A stretch of DNA of 64,000 nt from Streptomyces sp. AC555_RSS877 (GCF_019049245.1 NZ_JAGMUK010000216.1:218726-282725), one strand, 5' to 3'; positions 40,957 to 51,006 are shown, counted from the stretch's first letter. The notes: a model not told the origin generated them from the letters alone. Numbers and translations are program-made.

Positions 40957-43047
40957 TCAGTCGGGCACGTGTCCCTGTGTCTCCCACAGCCACACCCGCT
41001 CCTGTACCTCGTCGATGGCTCGCGTCAGGTAGCGGCGATACGTACTGAACGCCATGTTGAGCCGACGCGCCATGGCCTCCTGGGTGTGCGCCGATTGAAA
41101 CGTCATCGTCAGTACGGCATGCAGGTGCTGGGTGCGGGGGTTGTCCTGGAGCCGCTGGACAGCTTTGTTGAGCACCTCTTGCAGAGCCGCCACCGCCTTG
41201 GAGCCGTCGTCGGCCTCGATAATTCTGAACTTCAGCAGTGGACTGACGGCGAGCGCGTCGGGATCGAGCCAGTTCCGCAACGCGTCACGGACGGCCGCAT
41301 CGGCCTCCGCACGCGTCAGGGCGACACTGACACCCTTCGGTTCCTCCGCGGGCTTCTCCGGCTGCCCGCCCAGCAGGCGGACGTCGATGCCCTCCGCCCA
41401 CTCGTCGACACGCACGGCACGCCAGTCATGACAGAAGAGTCCCGGTGTCCGTCCGGACCGGCCTGGCGGCTGGAACATGTCCATGTAGGTCATCAGCGGC
41501 TCCCAGAACTCGGGATCCGCCATCACCACGCAGGACCACGCGCAGTGCCTCGCCCGCAGGAGTTCGAAGATGATGCGCATGTGGACCAGGTCCCAGGCCC
41601 GGGACGGTCGGTGCGGAGTGTGCCGATGCACCATGAAGCGGGCGATGTTGACATGTTCGCCGTGGCGCGGCGGGGCCATGACGCTGACGGCGTCCCAGGC
41701 CTCCGCCGCGACGGGATCGGCCCGCCGCATGTCCGCGTCGGGCCACTCGACGCGCAACCACGCCATGAAGCCCAGCAGTTCGTTGGAGCTGTAGCGCCGG
41801 TGCACCTTGAAGGACTCGGGCTGCCGGGTCAGCCAGTACTCGACTGCGGCCGCGCTCTGCTCGCCTTCGATCTCCCGCGTCATGCGCACCAGTTCGGCGG
41901 CTTCCTCCGGACGCGGCGTGTCCTCGTAGGCGCCTCCCTCGTCCCGGCTGCCGCGGAACTTCCGGATCCACGAGGTTCTGGAGATGATGTAGTTGTAGGC
42001 ACCGGTGGCCCTCAGAGCCTCTCGCTCGGGCGCGTTGCGGATGCGCTCGACGAGGTGACGGCGAACCGCCCGGTGCATCGCCATGTACCGGTCCGGGTCC
42101 CGCCAGCGGAAGTCGCTGTCCAACGAGTCACGAATGACGTCGTGCGGGTACACCCCGTACCGGCCGGAGCGGACGAAGGGAAGCTGCCTCAGCCAAGCGA
42201 ACAACTGGGTGGCGTCTTCTTCCGGGAGCACCACCCGCAGCAGGTCTTCCGTCGTGTCCAGCGCGTGGCCGCAGATCTCCAGAGCGTGACGGTGGGCGGG
42301 AGAGGGCAGGTCACCGACAAGGTGGGACAGAAGTTGCTCGGTGACCGCTCTGGACGGCTCCCAGACCGTGCCGTCCGTGCTGCCGTGAGCGGCGACCTCG
42401 GCGGCCAGCCGCAGAGCGAGCGGATTGCCTCCCGCGAAGCCGAGGAGCTCCCTGTGGGCGGTCGGGTCGGCTCCCTGCCCCGCCAGAAGTCCTGCCGCCT
42501 CGTCCGCGTCGAGTTCGGAGAGTGGCACGACCCTCATCAGGTCGCGCCATCCGAGGTCGGTGCGCCACAGGGGACCGGGCGGTAGGCGGCCGGCGAGGAC
42601 CACGAGTACGCCGGTGGGCAGCCGGGGAAGGAAACGGTTGCGTAACCACTCCTCCATGTCCCGGCAGCGTTCGAAACTGTCGACCATCAGAACACAGTCG
42701 TCCTGGAACAGGGCACCGGTCGCCGCCTGCTCGAAGGCGGCCGGGGAAGGGTAGATCGTGCGGGTGTCCACGGACACGACAGGCCTGCCCGCACTACGGG
42801 CCTCGACTGCGTAGCGCTGGAGCAGTGCGCTCTTGCCGATACCGCCCGGTCCGTGCAGAACGATGACCGACGGTGCGGACGGCACTCCGCTCAGAGCGCG
42901 GCGGAAGAGTTCGACTTCCTCCTCACGGCCGACGAAGTTCTGCATTCTCGCCGTAGCGAGCCTGTCGGCGAACCGGCCGCGCCGGTCCGGACCATGCGGG
43001 CGAGAAGTCTCACCGGCGGAGCGGGAGGCACAATCTTCCGTCGCCAT
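40957..43047 (-). CDS. large P-loop ATPase regulator with C-terminal HTH (paralogue 1)
   Basis: 696 residues from ATG 43047, preceded by AGGAAC; the frame extends 28 codons further without support. Order: FVGREEEVELFRRAL, Walker A HGPGGIGKSALLQR, Walker B VLMVDSFE, and WLRNRFLPRLPTGVLVVLAG. Next VYPHDVIRDSLDSDFRWRDP, then a middle part resembling a GNAT fold (VNIARFMVHRHTP, HCAWSCVVMADPEFWEPLMT). The last ~60 residues form a sigma-region-4-like HTH (SAHTQEAMARRLNMAFSTYR). The STAND-type NTPase suggests a nucleotide-switched transcription factor. Paralogous to 47325-49388 and to the stump at 7047-8018. Ligand and targets unknown. Confidence 0.75.
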   Translation of the reverse strand: MATEDCASRSAGETSRPHGPDRRGRFADRLATARMQNFVGREEEVELFRRALSGVPSAPSVIVLHGPGGIGKSALLQRYAVEARSAGRPVVSVDTRTIYPSPAAFEQAATGALFQDDCVLMVDSFERCRDMEEWLRNRFLPRLPTGVLVVLAGRLPPGPLWRTDLGWRDLMRVVPLSELDADEAAGLLAGQGADPTAHRELLGFAGGNPLALRLAAEVAAHGSTDGTVWEPSRAVTEQLLSHLVGDLPSPAHRHALEICGHALDTTEDLLRVVLPEEDATQLFAWLRQLPFVRSGRYGVYPHDVIRDSLDSDFRWRDPDRYMAMHRAVRRHLVERIRNAPEREALRATGAYNYIISRTSWIRKFRGSRDEGGAYEDTPRPEEAAELVRMTREIEGEQSAAAVEYWLTRQPESFKVHRRYSSNELLGFMAWLRVEWPDADMRRADPVAAEAWDAVSVMAPPRHGEHVNIARFMVHRHTPHRPSRAWDLVHMRIIFELLRARHCAWSCVVMADPEFWEPLMTYMDMFQPPGRSGRTPGLFCHDWRAVRVDEWAEGIDVRLLGGQPEKPAEEPKGVSVALTRAEADAAVRDALRNWLDPDALAVSPLLKFRIIEADDGSKAVAALQEVLNKAVQRLQDNPRTQHLHAVLTMTFQSAHTQEAMARRLNMAFSTYRRYLTRAIDEVQERVWLWETQGHVPD

Positions 43048-43898
43048 TCCGTTCCTGTCCTTCCTCACTGTGCACCGCGTTGGGCTGACCTGCCCCGTGC
43101 GGCTCGGTGTGTGCGTGCGCTCCTGGAGCACGGTCGTCCGGACGGGCAGCCGACCCGCGGGCCGACGCGCTTCGACTTCACGTCACCGCTCCCCCCATGA
43201 CTCACCGTGAGCTGACCGCACGCAGTTCATGTGACGCCACGTGACCGACAGGCCTTCGTCGACGCTGTCGCACCGGACGTCCGTACTCGGCCCGCATGCG
43301 CAGCGCCACGCCGCACACGAGGCCATATTCGCGTTGTATAGATCAATTACTTTATAGGAAGAGAGGCATCGCCCTTCCCGCCGACAATCTCGTTCCGTAC
43401 ATGGAACGCACTCCGTCCGGGGGAGGTGTGCACGAAACCCTGCGGTCACCCAAAGTAACCACCGGTGGATTCGGTCATCGCGGCCGGAAGCTCGTTTCGG
43501 CAGATGAAGCGGGCCTGGAACGCCCCTGCTGTCACTCAGAGCAGCAGTGGCCCGACCGGGCCCGCCAGATGCACACTGCGGCGAACGCGCACGGCGGTGT
43601 GCCCGCATTCTTCCGTTTGCGACGTCCATGCCGGGCGGCGCTCACACATTCGCCAACTTCTGCTCAGTACTGCTCACTCGACGGCCCAACGCCCGTCGAA
43701 GCGGCCGGAAATCCCCTGTTCCGGTTGCGCCGAGCCGGTGGCGCACAGGACGGGACGGCGGACAGGCCCTGCACACCGTCACCCCGTTGGCAAGGCGGCA
43801 CCACAGCAGACTGCCGAACTATGCCCACACGATGATCATTAGCTGTTCACCTCGGTATGCATGTCCAGCCGGGCTTATACCATCCCGAGGTGCAGCAG
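43048..43898. other. long divergent intergenic region with AT-rich patch
   Basis: About 850 bases between the ATPase gene and the thioesterase-like gene. A strikingly AT-rich stretch (about 43334-43361, TTGTATAGATCAATTACTTT) stands out from the GC-rich surroundings and probably marks a promoter or binding region. Minus-strand and plus-strand open frames here lack ribosome sites and codon bias. No gene can be supported. Confidence 0.45.
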
Positions 43899-44735
43899 AT
43901 GGAGAGCGCCAAAAGCGCCGACTTCCTAGCGGCCACGTCCGTCGTCAGACGGACGGACACGCCGGGAACTTTCGACAGTCATCTTTCACCGGTGTGGGGC
44001 ACCGCCGAGGGCATCGACGGGGGGATCCTATTGGCCGTCGCCGCCCGCGCGACAGCGGCGGCGACGGCCGTACGCGCGGAACGCTTCTTTCCCAGCTCCG
44101 TCAGCGCCTTCTTCCTCACGGCCTCGCGTCCGGGGCCGGTCCGCATACACACCGATGTCATCCAGCGCGGCAGCCGCTTCACCACCACCCAGGTCTCGCT
44201 GACCCAGAAGACGGAGGACGACCGGGAGATCGAGCGGCTGCGCGCCCTCGTCTCGCACGGAACCCTCGCCTCTCAGGCACCCGTCCACACCCCGCTGCCG
44301 CCGGCCATCACCCCGCCCTCGGCCTGCATCGCCCGTGCTGATGCCCCCGGCGGAACGGCCAAACGCCTCGGCCACCTGGCCGGCATCGACATACGGCTGA
44401 CGCCTGAGTGCGCCGGCTGGGCCTTCGATTCCCCCTCGCGCACCGGCCACTTCGACGGCTGGTTCCGGCTGGCCAACGGCCGTGACCCGGACCCTCTGGC
44501 GCTACTGGCCGCTGTGCACGCCCTTCCTCCGATCTCCTTCGACTTCGGCCGTGTCGGGTGGCTTCCCACCGTGCAGCTGACGGCCCACATCCGCGGCTTC
44601 CCCGCTCCGGGATGGTTGCAGGTGCGCACGAGCACCAAGGCACTGAGGGAGGACCACGTCGTCGAGGACGCCGAGGTCTGGGACTCGGACGGCGAGCTTG
44701 TCCTGCAGTCACGTCAATTCGCGGCCTTCGTGTGA
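43899..44735 (+). CDS. thioesterase family (double hot-dog, acyl-CoA thioesterase-like) protein
   Basis: 278 residues from ATG 43899, preceded by GAGG at 8 bases; an upstream ATG at 43857 lacks a ribosome site. SPVWGTAEGIDGGILLAVAA opens the first hot-dog half, SVSAFFLTASRPGPVRIHTD and VIQRGSRFTTTQVSLTQ follow. The second half contains WLPTVQLTAHIRGFPAPGWL and DAEVWDSDGELVLQSRQFAA. This is the TesB-like pattern of the 4HBT_3 family. First gene of a same-strand cassette with a glycosyltransferase and an oxidoreductase, suggesting modification of an acyl-linked metabolite. Confidence 0.78.
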   Translation: MESAKSADFLAATSVVRRTDTPGTFDSHLSPVWGTAEGIDGGILLAVAARATAAATAVRAERFFPSSVSAFFLTASRPGPVRIHTDVIQRGSRFTTTQVSLTQKTEDDREIERLRALVSHGTLASQAPVHTPLPPAITPPSACIARADAPGGTAKRLGHLAGIDIRLTPECAGWAFDSPSRTGHFDGWFRLANGRDPDPLALLAAVHALPPISFDFGRVGWLPTVQLTAHIRGFPAPGWLQVRTSTKALREDHVVEDAEVWDSDGELVLQSRQFAAFV

Positions 44736-45142
44736 ACCGCGCGGACGACGGGTCCGGCTGTCGGATCGTCTGGGAGGCATCGGTCGGGGCGGGCGACCGC
44801 AGCGACGACGGCGTCGTGTGTCGCCACTGCCGGCGATGGCCACGCACCGAGCCCGAAACGGGTGTCCGTCCCTGCTGGGACGTGTACGGACTGTGGCCCG
44901 TGGTCCCGCACGACGTCGCGGCCGGGGAACCGCTTCGCGGCGTGGTGGCCCGCCTTGGCGGAAGTGAGCAATTCTGAGCGGCCCGAAGCTGCGGTTTCGG
45001 TGATCACGACCCGTCAGGATGGGATGACGAGGTCCGGCCGCGGCCATCCGGTGCGCGACGGCGGGACCTTCGTGGGCACTGCCACGCCGTTCACCGTGGC
45101 ACGTTCTTGTCGGCCCGACTCTCGTTCTGTCGAAGGTGTTCC
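44736..45142. other. gap between thioesterase and glycosyltransferase genes; possible small ORF
   Basis: 407 bases. A GTG at 44732 overlapping the thioesterase stop opens an 81-codon frame to 44977 with several Cys and His (VVCRHCRRWP), but it resembles nothing I know and has no clear ribosome site. A GAAGG at 45132 precedes the glycosyltransferase start. No other signal recognised. Confidence 0.3.
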
Positions 45143-46264
45143 ATGCGCATTCTGTTCTCCGGCACTCCGGCCTACGGCCATCTGCTGCCGTTGCTTCCCC
45201 TGGAGAGGGCCGCCCGCCGGGCCGGTCACACCACCGCTTTCCTCACGCACCCGTCACTGGAATCCGTCGTGGGTCCCGCTCCCGTCGTTCCGGCGGGTGC
45301 CACGCTGGAGGCGACTCTGGTGGAGTTCCAGCAGCGGACCGGGAAGGATGCCACGACCGACATGTCTCCGGCGACCGCCGGCGAGTTCTTCGGCGGTACC
45401 CGAGTCGACCTGGGCGCCGACGAGGCACTGCCGGCGGCCCGCGAGTTCGCCCCCGACCTGGTGGTCGCCGAGACGGCGGACTTCCTCGGCCCGCTCGTCG
45501 CCTCGGAGCTGGGAGTGCAGTGGGCGTCCCACGGTGTGGGCATCGCGCTGGAGGCTCCCCTGGCGGAGGCGATGCGGTCGACTGCCATGGCGCGCGCCGC
45601 GGAGCGGGGCATCACTCTGACCCTGCCCTTCGCCTCGGTGGATCCCTGGCCCTCCTGTCTCCAGCGCGACGACTGGAAGCCGTCGGCGGACCGCGTCACC
45701 ATCCGGCCCGAGGCACACGAGTCCGAGAAGACCTCGCAGTGGCGCCGGCCGTCGTTCCCCGGCCGTGAGCATCTCCCTCGGGTGCTGGTGACCCTGGGCA
45801 CCATCATCGACGACTCCGACGCCCTCGTGAAGATCGTCGCGTCGCTCGCCGGCCAGGACGTGAACGTGGTGGTCGCGCTTCCGCCGTCAGTCGAGGGAGA
45901 GACGTTGCCTGTGGAGGGGGACGGTGTCCATGTGACCGGTTTCGTGCCGATGGGGCTTCTGCTCCAGGGCGTGGACGCGGTGGTCTCCTCCGGTGGCGCC
46001 GGCACGGTGCTGTCGGTGCTCGGCGCCGGTGTCCCGATGGTGATCTGGCCCCTGGGACTCGACAAGCCCCTGAACGCGGAGCGGACCGCGGCCCTCGGGG
46101 CCGCCGAAGTCATCGGCGCGGCGGACGAGGCCGGTGCCGCCGTCACTCGGGTGCTGGAAAGACCGTCGTACCGGACGGCCGCCCAGGACGCGGCAGCGGT
46201 GATCGCGGCCATGACCCCGGCCGAGGAAGTCCTTACCCTGCTGACCGGACTACGGGACCACTGA
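45143..46264 (+). CDS. GT1 family (UGT/macrolide-type) glycosyltransferase
   Basis: 373 residues from ATG 45143 with GAAGG 6 bases upstream. ILFSGTPAYGHLLPLLPLER is the N-terminal GT-B motif. The nucleotide-sugar binding part reads VTGFVPMGLLLQGVDAVVSS then GGAGTVLSVLGAGVPMVIWP and LDKPLNAERTAALGAAEVIG. The usual HGGxGT His is replaced by Ser (SSGGAGT), which may reduce or alter donor binding. Acceptor unknown. Followed by an oxidoreductase gene after 40 bases. Confidence 0.85.
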   Translation: MRILFSGTPAYGHLLPLLPLERAARRAGHTTAFLTHPSLESVVGPAPVVPAGATLEATLVEFQQRTGKDATTDMSPATAGEFFGGTRVDLGADEALPAAREFAPDLVVAETADFLGPLVASELGVQWASHGVGIALEAPLAEAMRSTAMARAAERGITLTLPFASVDPWPSCLQRDDWKPSADRVTIRPEAHESEKTSQWRRPSFPGREHLPRVLVTLGTIIDDSDALVKIVASLAGQDVNVVVALPPSVEGETLPVEGDGVHVTGFVPMGLLLQGVDAVVSSGGAGTVLSVLGAGVPMVIWPLGLDKPLNAERTAALGAAEVIGAADEAGAAVTRVLERPSYRTAAQDAAAVIAAMTPAEEVLTLLTGLRDH

Positions 46265-46304
46265 CACACCCGCTGAACAGGTAGGACATCCTGAAGGGAA
46301 CACC

Positions 46305-47309
46305 ATGTACGCAGTGAGGCAGCACGTCTTCGGCCCGCCGGAGACGCTCGTCTATCAAGAGGTCGACACCCCCTCGCCCGGTCCCGGCGAGGTCGGTCTG
46401 ACTGTGACGGCGGCAGGCGTCCACCTCATGGACACCGTGCTCCGCGCGGGGAGAGAGATGGGGATGGCGCTGCCCTACCTCCCGATGACACCGGGCCGCG
46501 AGGCCGCGGGCGTGGTGGACACCGTCGGCGCCGGGGTCGACGCGAGCTGGCTCGGCGCCCGGGTGGTGGCCTACCTCGGGCACGAACGCAACGGCGGCTA
46601 CGCGACCCACGCCGTGGCGGCGGCCGACGCCCTGCACCGCGTCCCGGAAGGCGTCGACGACGCCACCGCGGTCGCCATGATCGGGACGGGCCGCACCGCG
46701 GTCGGCGTGCTCGAGCAGGCGGCGCTGTCGGCCGAGGACGTCGTGGTGGTGACCGCCGCGGCCGGCGGGATGGGGACCCTGCTCGTCCAGGCGGCACGGC
46801 AGGCGGGCGCCAGGGTGATCGGCCTGGCCGGCGGCAGGCACAAGACCGAAGCGGTGCTGGAGCAGGGCGCCGACCAAGCCGTGGACTACACGCTGGCCGA
46901 CTGGGAACGACACCTCGGTGAGACTCTCCGGGGCGGAGCGTCGACTGTCGTCTTCGACGGAGTGGGCGGCCGTCTCGGTCGGGGCGCCGCGGAGTCACTC
47001 GGTGCAGGGGGCAGGCACCTGTACTACGGCTGGGCGTCCGACGAGGGGCACTTCACCACGTTCACCGAGGCGGAGCTGGAGAAGTACGGCATCACGTCAC
47101 AACTGGTGGTGGGGCCTTCCCTCTTCGCACTGCCCGGTGGCATCCGCCGACTGGAGGAGGCCGCGCTCGCCCGGGCGGCACAAGGCCTGTTCCGTCCCGT
47201 CGTACGCTCCTTCCCCCTTGCCCTCGCCGCACAGGCGCACTCGGCGCTGGAGACACGGGGCACCATGGGCAAGGTGGTTCTGCGGCCCCAGGCCGACGAC
47301 CGTCCGTGA
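46305..47309 (+). CDS. zinc-free MDR family quinone oxidoreductase-like protein
   Basis: 334 residues. N-terminal GroES-like part (VDTPSPGPGEVGLTVTAAGV, PMTPGREAAGVVDTVGAGVD); the structural zinc Cys cluster is absent. Rossmann motif AAAGGMGTLLVQAARQAGAR followed by LAGGRHKTEAVLEQGADQAV. This is the quinone reductase group of medium-chain dehydrogenases, NADPH-dependent. Last gene of the cassette; it ends 15 bases before the convergent ATPase gene. Confidence 0.88.
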   Translation: MYAVRQHVFGPPETLVYQEVDTPSPGPGEVGLTVTAAGVHLMDTVLRAGREMGMALPYLPMTPGREAAGVVDTVGAGVDASWLGARVVAYLGHERNGGYATHAVAAADALHRVPEGVDDATAVAMIGTGRTAVGVLEQAALSAEDVVVVTAAAGGMGTLLVQAARQAGARVIGLAGGRHKTEAVLEQGADQAVDYTLADWERHLGETLRGGASTVVFDGVGGRLGRGAAESLGAGGRHLYYGWASDEGHFTTFTEAELEKYGITSQLVVGPSLFALPGGIRRLEEAALARAAQGLFRPVVRSFPLALAAQAHSALETRGTMGKVVLRPQADDRP

Positions 47310-47324
47310 CCCCTGCTCAACGCG

Positions 47325-49388
47325 TCAGGGTGGGAGCAGGGGCAGACCCGTCTGTTCGTGCTGCCACAGCCTCTCCTCAATGCGCGAGATCGCGGTCGTC
47401 AGGTGCCGGCGGTAGGTGCTGTACGGCATCTGCAGTCGCCGCGCCGCCGCCTCCTGGGTGGGTGCGCCCTCTAGGAAGGCGAGGGTGGCGACCTGGTGTG
47501 CCTTGTCGCCGCCACGCGCGGTCACAAGGCCCGCGACGGCGTTGGACAGTACTTCCCGCAAGGTCATGCCATGGTCGACGATGAGCCGACTGTGGCGTAG
47601 CGGGTTGGCTTCAAGCGCTTGCGGTCGCCGTAGATCACGTAGGGCCGAACGGACCGCGACGGTGAACTCCGGCTTGGACATCGCGTGTGCTGACGGCACC
47701 GGAGCCGACGGCCGGTCCGTGAGGGTGGTGACGGTGAAGTCACCGTCGTCGTCCGTGTCGGTCAGCAGCGTCCGCTGCTTCTCGGCCAGCCAGTCCCTGG
47801 GGGACATGTCGCGCCAGTCGTGGGCGAAGAGCCGGTAGGGGTGTCCGCCGACCATGACGAGCCGGTCCAGTGGCGCCATGTCGCAAAAGTTCATGTGCGC
47901 GTCCCAGAAGCCGTCGTCCCGCAACACGATGAACGACCAGGCGAGGTCGGTGTCGCGCAGGAGTTCGCCCAGCATGCGCCAGAGCATCAGGTCCATCACT
48001 GGGGAAGGCCGTTGGTACTGGCGCGGGTACACGTGGAAGCGGCCGACCACGATGTGCTCGCCGGGCGCGAGAGGGCCGTGAACGTCCACGTGCTCCCAGG
48101 CGGCCTCGGCGACCGGATCGTGCTCGCGTCCCTGGGAGGGCTCCGGACGCAACCAGGCCGAGAAGGCGGTGGCGGGTGACGTACCGCGCAGCCGCTGCAC
48201 CCGGAAGTCCTGCGGCCGGTTCTCGAGCCAGTAGCGGAGCGGACCGGTCGTATCGGCACCTTCTCCCCGCTCGGCGAGCGCCAGGACGTCGGCTTCGTCC
48301 GCGGGGTCGTAGGGATGGTCTTCCACCAGTCCCGGGGTGTACCACGCATGGCTCTGTGCCATATGGCCCGCTCCCCGGTAGAGGAACTGCAAGGAACCCA
48401 CGTACGGGAGCAGTCTGCCGCGCGAGGCAGAGCCGATCCGCTCCACCAGGTGACGGTGCAGTCGCCGGTACAACTGGTCGAACCGCTCGGGGTCGCGCCA
48501 CTTCAGGTCTGCCGCGAGTGCCTCCCGGACGGCATCGTGCGGGAAGACACCCTCGGTGCAGCGGTCGATGTAAGGCTGTTCGCGCATCCACGCGAAGAGT
48601 TCCGGCGCGTCGTCACCGACCATGGCGCGCAGGAGTGTCTCGGTGGTCAAGTGCGCCTGCGCGCAGACTTCGAGAGCCAGCCGGTGCCGGGGGCCGGGCA
48701 GTTCTCCCAGGATGTTGCGCAGCAGCGGAGCGACGATCTCCGCGGTGGGCTCCCACGGCCGGGAGGCGGGCAGATCGTGCCCGGCGGACGCGTGGACGGC
48801 CAGGACCAGGGCGAGTGGATGGCCACAGGCGAACGCGAGCAGCGCGTCGCGCCGGGCCGGATCGACCCCCCGCTTCTCCAGGAAGGTCGCCGCCTCGTCC
48901 GCGCCGAGGTCGCCGAGAGCGATCACCTTGAGTACGTCCGCCCACCCCGGGTCCGCCGACCACCTCACGTCCGGCGCGTGGCGGCCGGCGACGACGACCA
49001 AGGTGTCGGCGGGCAGCCCCGGCAGAAACTCGTCACGCAGCCAGCCTTCCAGACTCTGGCAGTACTCGAAGGTGTCGATCAGCAGCAGCGCTCGTGGGGC
49101 TCGCACGGCTGTCTCGGCGGCCGTCTCAAACGCCTGAGGTGCGGCCGGCACCACCCGTCCGTCGATGTGGACGACCGTCCGGTCAGCGGCGGCCTCCTTG
49201 GCGTACTGCCGGATGAGCGCGGACTTGCCGATGCCTCCAGGGCCGTGCACCCACAGCACGGAAGGCGCGTCAGGGCCTCCCGCGAGGGCCTCACGCAGGA
49301 GAAGCAGTTCGGTCTCCCTGCCGACGAACACTTGCTCGTTCGCCGCGCTGATCCGGTCGGCGATCCTGCCGCGTGGTGGCGCTTCCAT
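47325..49388 (-). CDS. large P-loop ATPase regulator with C-terminal HTH (paralogue 2)
   Basis: 687 residues from ATG 49388, with AAAGG upstream; the open frame continues upstream through the tetR remnant but this is accidental. It shares order and motifs with the gene at 40957-43047: FVGRETELLLLREAL, WVHGPGGIGKSALIRQYAKE, LLLIDTFEYCQSLEGWLRDE, VFPHDAVREALAADLKWRDP, and the GNAT-like middle (IVVGRFHVYPRQY, LAWSFIVLRDDGFWDAHMNF). The C-terminal HTH is APTQEAAARRLQMPYSTYRR. It brackets the thioesterase-glycosyltransferase-oxidoreductase cassette together with its paralogue. Confidence 0.75.
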   Translation of the reverse strand: MEAPPRGRIADRISAANEQVFVGRETELLLLREALAGGPDAPSVLWVHGPGGIGKSALIRQYAKEAAADRTVVHIDGRVVPAAPQAFETAAETAVRAPRALLLIDTFEYCQSLEGWLRDEFLPGLPADTLVVVAGRHAPDVRWSADPGWADVLKVIALGDLGADEAATFLEKRGVDPARRDALLAFACGHPLALVLAVHASAGHDLPASRPWEPTAEIVAPLLRNILGELPGPRHRLALEVCAQAHLTTETLLRAMVGDDAPELFAWMREQPYIDRCTEGVFPHDAVREALAADLKWRDPERFDQLYRRLHRHLVERIGSASRGRLLPYVGSLQFLYRGAGHMAQSHAWYTPGLVEDHPYDPADEADVLALAERGEGADTTGPLRYWLENRPQDFRVQRLRGTSPATAFSAWLRPEPSQGREHDPVAEAAWEHVDVHGPLAPGEHIVVGRFHVYPRQYQRPSPVMDLMLWRMLGELLRDTDLAWSFIVLRDDGFWDAHMNFCDMAPLDRLVMVGGHPYRLFAHDWRDMSPRDWLAEKQRTLLTDTDDDGDFTVTTLTDRPSAPVPSAHAMSKPEFTVAVRSALRDLRRPQALEANPLRHSRLIVDHGMTLREVLSNAVAGLVTARGGDKAHQVATLAFLEGAPTQEAAARRLQMPYSTYRRHLTTAISRIEERLWQHEQTGLPLLPP

Positions 49389-49515
49389 GCCATGCCTTTC
49401 ATACCCGGCGGGCCCTGCCGCCTCGGTCACTGCGTCGTGTCGGACATCCCGTGCTCCCGGCGAGTGGAGCGAATCGGGGCGTCCTGTCCAGCCGAATGCC
49501 GGCACCCTCGAGCAC

Positions 49516-49953
49516 TCAGTCACCGGCACGGAGACCGTCGAGTGTGAGGTCGAGGAGACGCTCGGCCTGCTCCCGCTGCTCGGGCCGGCCCGAGGCCAGT
49601 GCGATGCCGGTGAGGCCGCGAACATGTCGGTCGCTCTGATGTCGTCGCGAACGGTACCGGCTTCGACCCCGGCGTCGAGAAGGGAGGTCAGCGCGGTGAG
49701 AATCAACTCGTGACTCTGGGCGTAGGGGTTGACCCCCGTCGCGACCAAGGAACGCAGGGCGTCGGCCATGCCCAGCTTCGCGGTCGCATAGTCGATGAAG
49801 CGGCCCATCCACTCACGCAGCGCGTCCCGCGGCGGGAGGGTGGCCAAGAGCTCGGGTGCGGCGTCGCAGAGTTTGGCCAGCTCGTTGGGGTAGGCGGCCT
49901 CGATGAGGACTTCCCTGCTGGGGAAGTTGCGGTAAAGCGTTCCTGGAACCGAC
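49516..49953 (-). pseudogene. TetR family regulator, 5'-truncated and frameshifted
   Basis: PGTLYRNFPSREVLIEAAYP, the end of a TetR HTH, begins right at a junction near 49950. The ligand-binding part follows (ALREWMGRFIDYATAKLGMA, SLLDAGVEAGTVRDDIRATD) and reaches DMFA. There the frame slips by one base, and GIALASGRPEQREQAERLLD continues in another frame to the stop at 49516. The first ~35 residues of the HTH are gone, replaced by recombinase DNA. Confidence 0.8.
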
Positions 49954-51006
49954 GACCGGTTCATCCTCCGCATCGAAGTGGCCCACGCGTGCCGCTCATC
50001 CGACGACAGTTCACGGCGGTTGAAAGACGCGCTGAAGGACAAGGCCCGCGAGGGAAAGCCGCATGTGGGCAACCGTCCGTACGGCTACACCAGCAACGGT
50101 CAGGCGATCATCGAAGAAGAAGCGGAGATCGTCCGCGAGGTCTTCCGCCGGCATCTAGACGGTGAGTCACCCTTGGGCATTGCCCAGGACCTGACCACGC
50201 GGGGAGTGCCGACGTCCAAGGGCAAGACGTGGCAACCGGAGAACGTCCGGCATCTGCTCTCGTCCAACTTCGTGGCGGGTGTTCGGATCCACCAGGGCGA
50301 GGAGGTGGGTACCGGGACGTGGCCCGCCATCATCGACCGGGGCCAGTGGGACGAGGTTCAGCGGTTCAGGGAGTACCGGGCTACTCAGGCAAAGGACAAG
50401 CAGAAGCGACCGACCCGGTACTACGTGCTGCGCGGAGTGGTGACGTGCGCGTGCGGGGCCCGCATGGCCGGCACGAACAGCATCCGGTACGCCTACTACC
50501 GGTGCATGCGGGCCGACGACGTCGATCAGCAGAGGTGCGATCGATCCGTGTCCGCAGTGCCCATGGAAGCCTTCGCGCGAGATGTGGCGATCAAGGTTCT
50601 GACCAAGCTGGACACCTCGGGCTACGAACCCGCTACGACCACGCGTCCCGAGGCTGACGTTCTCGCGGACGAGAAGGACCGGGCGAAGCTGGAAGAGCTG
50701 AAACAGCTTTGGCTCAACGATGACGACTTTACGACTGCCGACTTCCAATCCATGCGTGCCCCCATCCTCAAGCGTATGAAGGAGCGACAGCGGAAGACCG
50801 TCAAACGACCTGTCGCCGTCCTGGAGGGGATCGCCGGACCAGAGGCCGAAGCCAACTGGGAGAGGCTGGAGAGGGCGGAGGACTACGCACGCATGAACGC
50901 GATCTACCGCTTCCTGTTCGCCGCCGTGGTCGTCCGCCCGCCGACGAGGAAGGGCAGGGGGTTCGACACCGACCGGGTGGACATCAAGCCAAACCCGCTG
51001 GACTAA
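49951..51006 (+). pseudogene. large serine recombinase lacking its catalytic domain
   Basis: Homology starts abruptly at about 49951 (DDRFILRIEVAHACRSSDD, the end of the resolvase domain). A GTG at 49978 would allow translation of 342 residues. Retained: recombinase domain (GNRPYGYTSNGQAIIEEEAE, GESPLGIAQDLTTRGVPTSK), zinc-ribbon domain (VTCACGARMAG ... YYRCMRADD), a coiled-coil region and a Leu-rich C-terminus. The catalytic Ser and the first ~130 residues are absent, so it cannot recombine. The phiC31/SPBc-type architecture marks the debris of an integrative element. Confidence 0.85.

Noticed and set aside
43183..43629. 148-codon minus-strand frame in the long intergenic region
   Set aside because: No ribosome site, Cys/Arg-rich unlikely composition, spans the AT-rich patch.
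49951..51006. Functional integrase with nearby att sites
   Set aside because: The catalytic N-terminal domain is missing and no matching direct repeats were found at the block borders.
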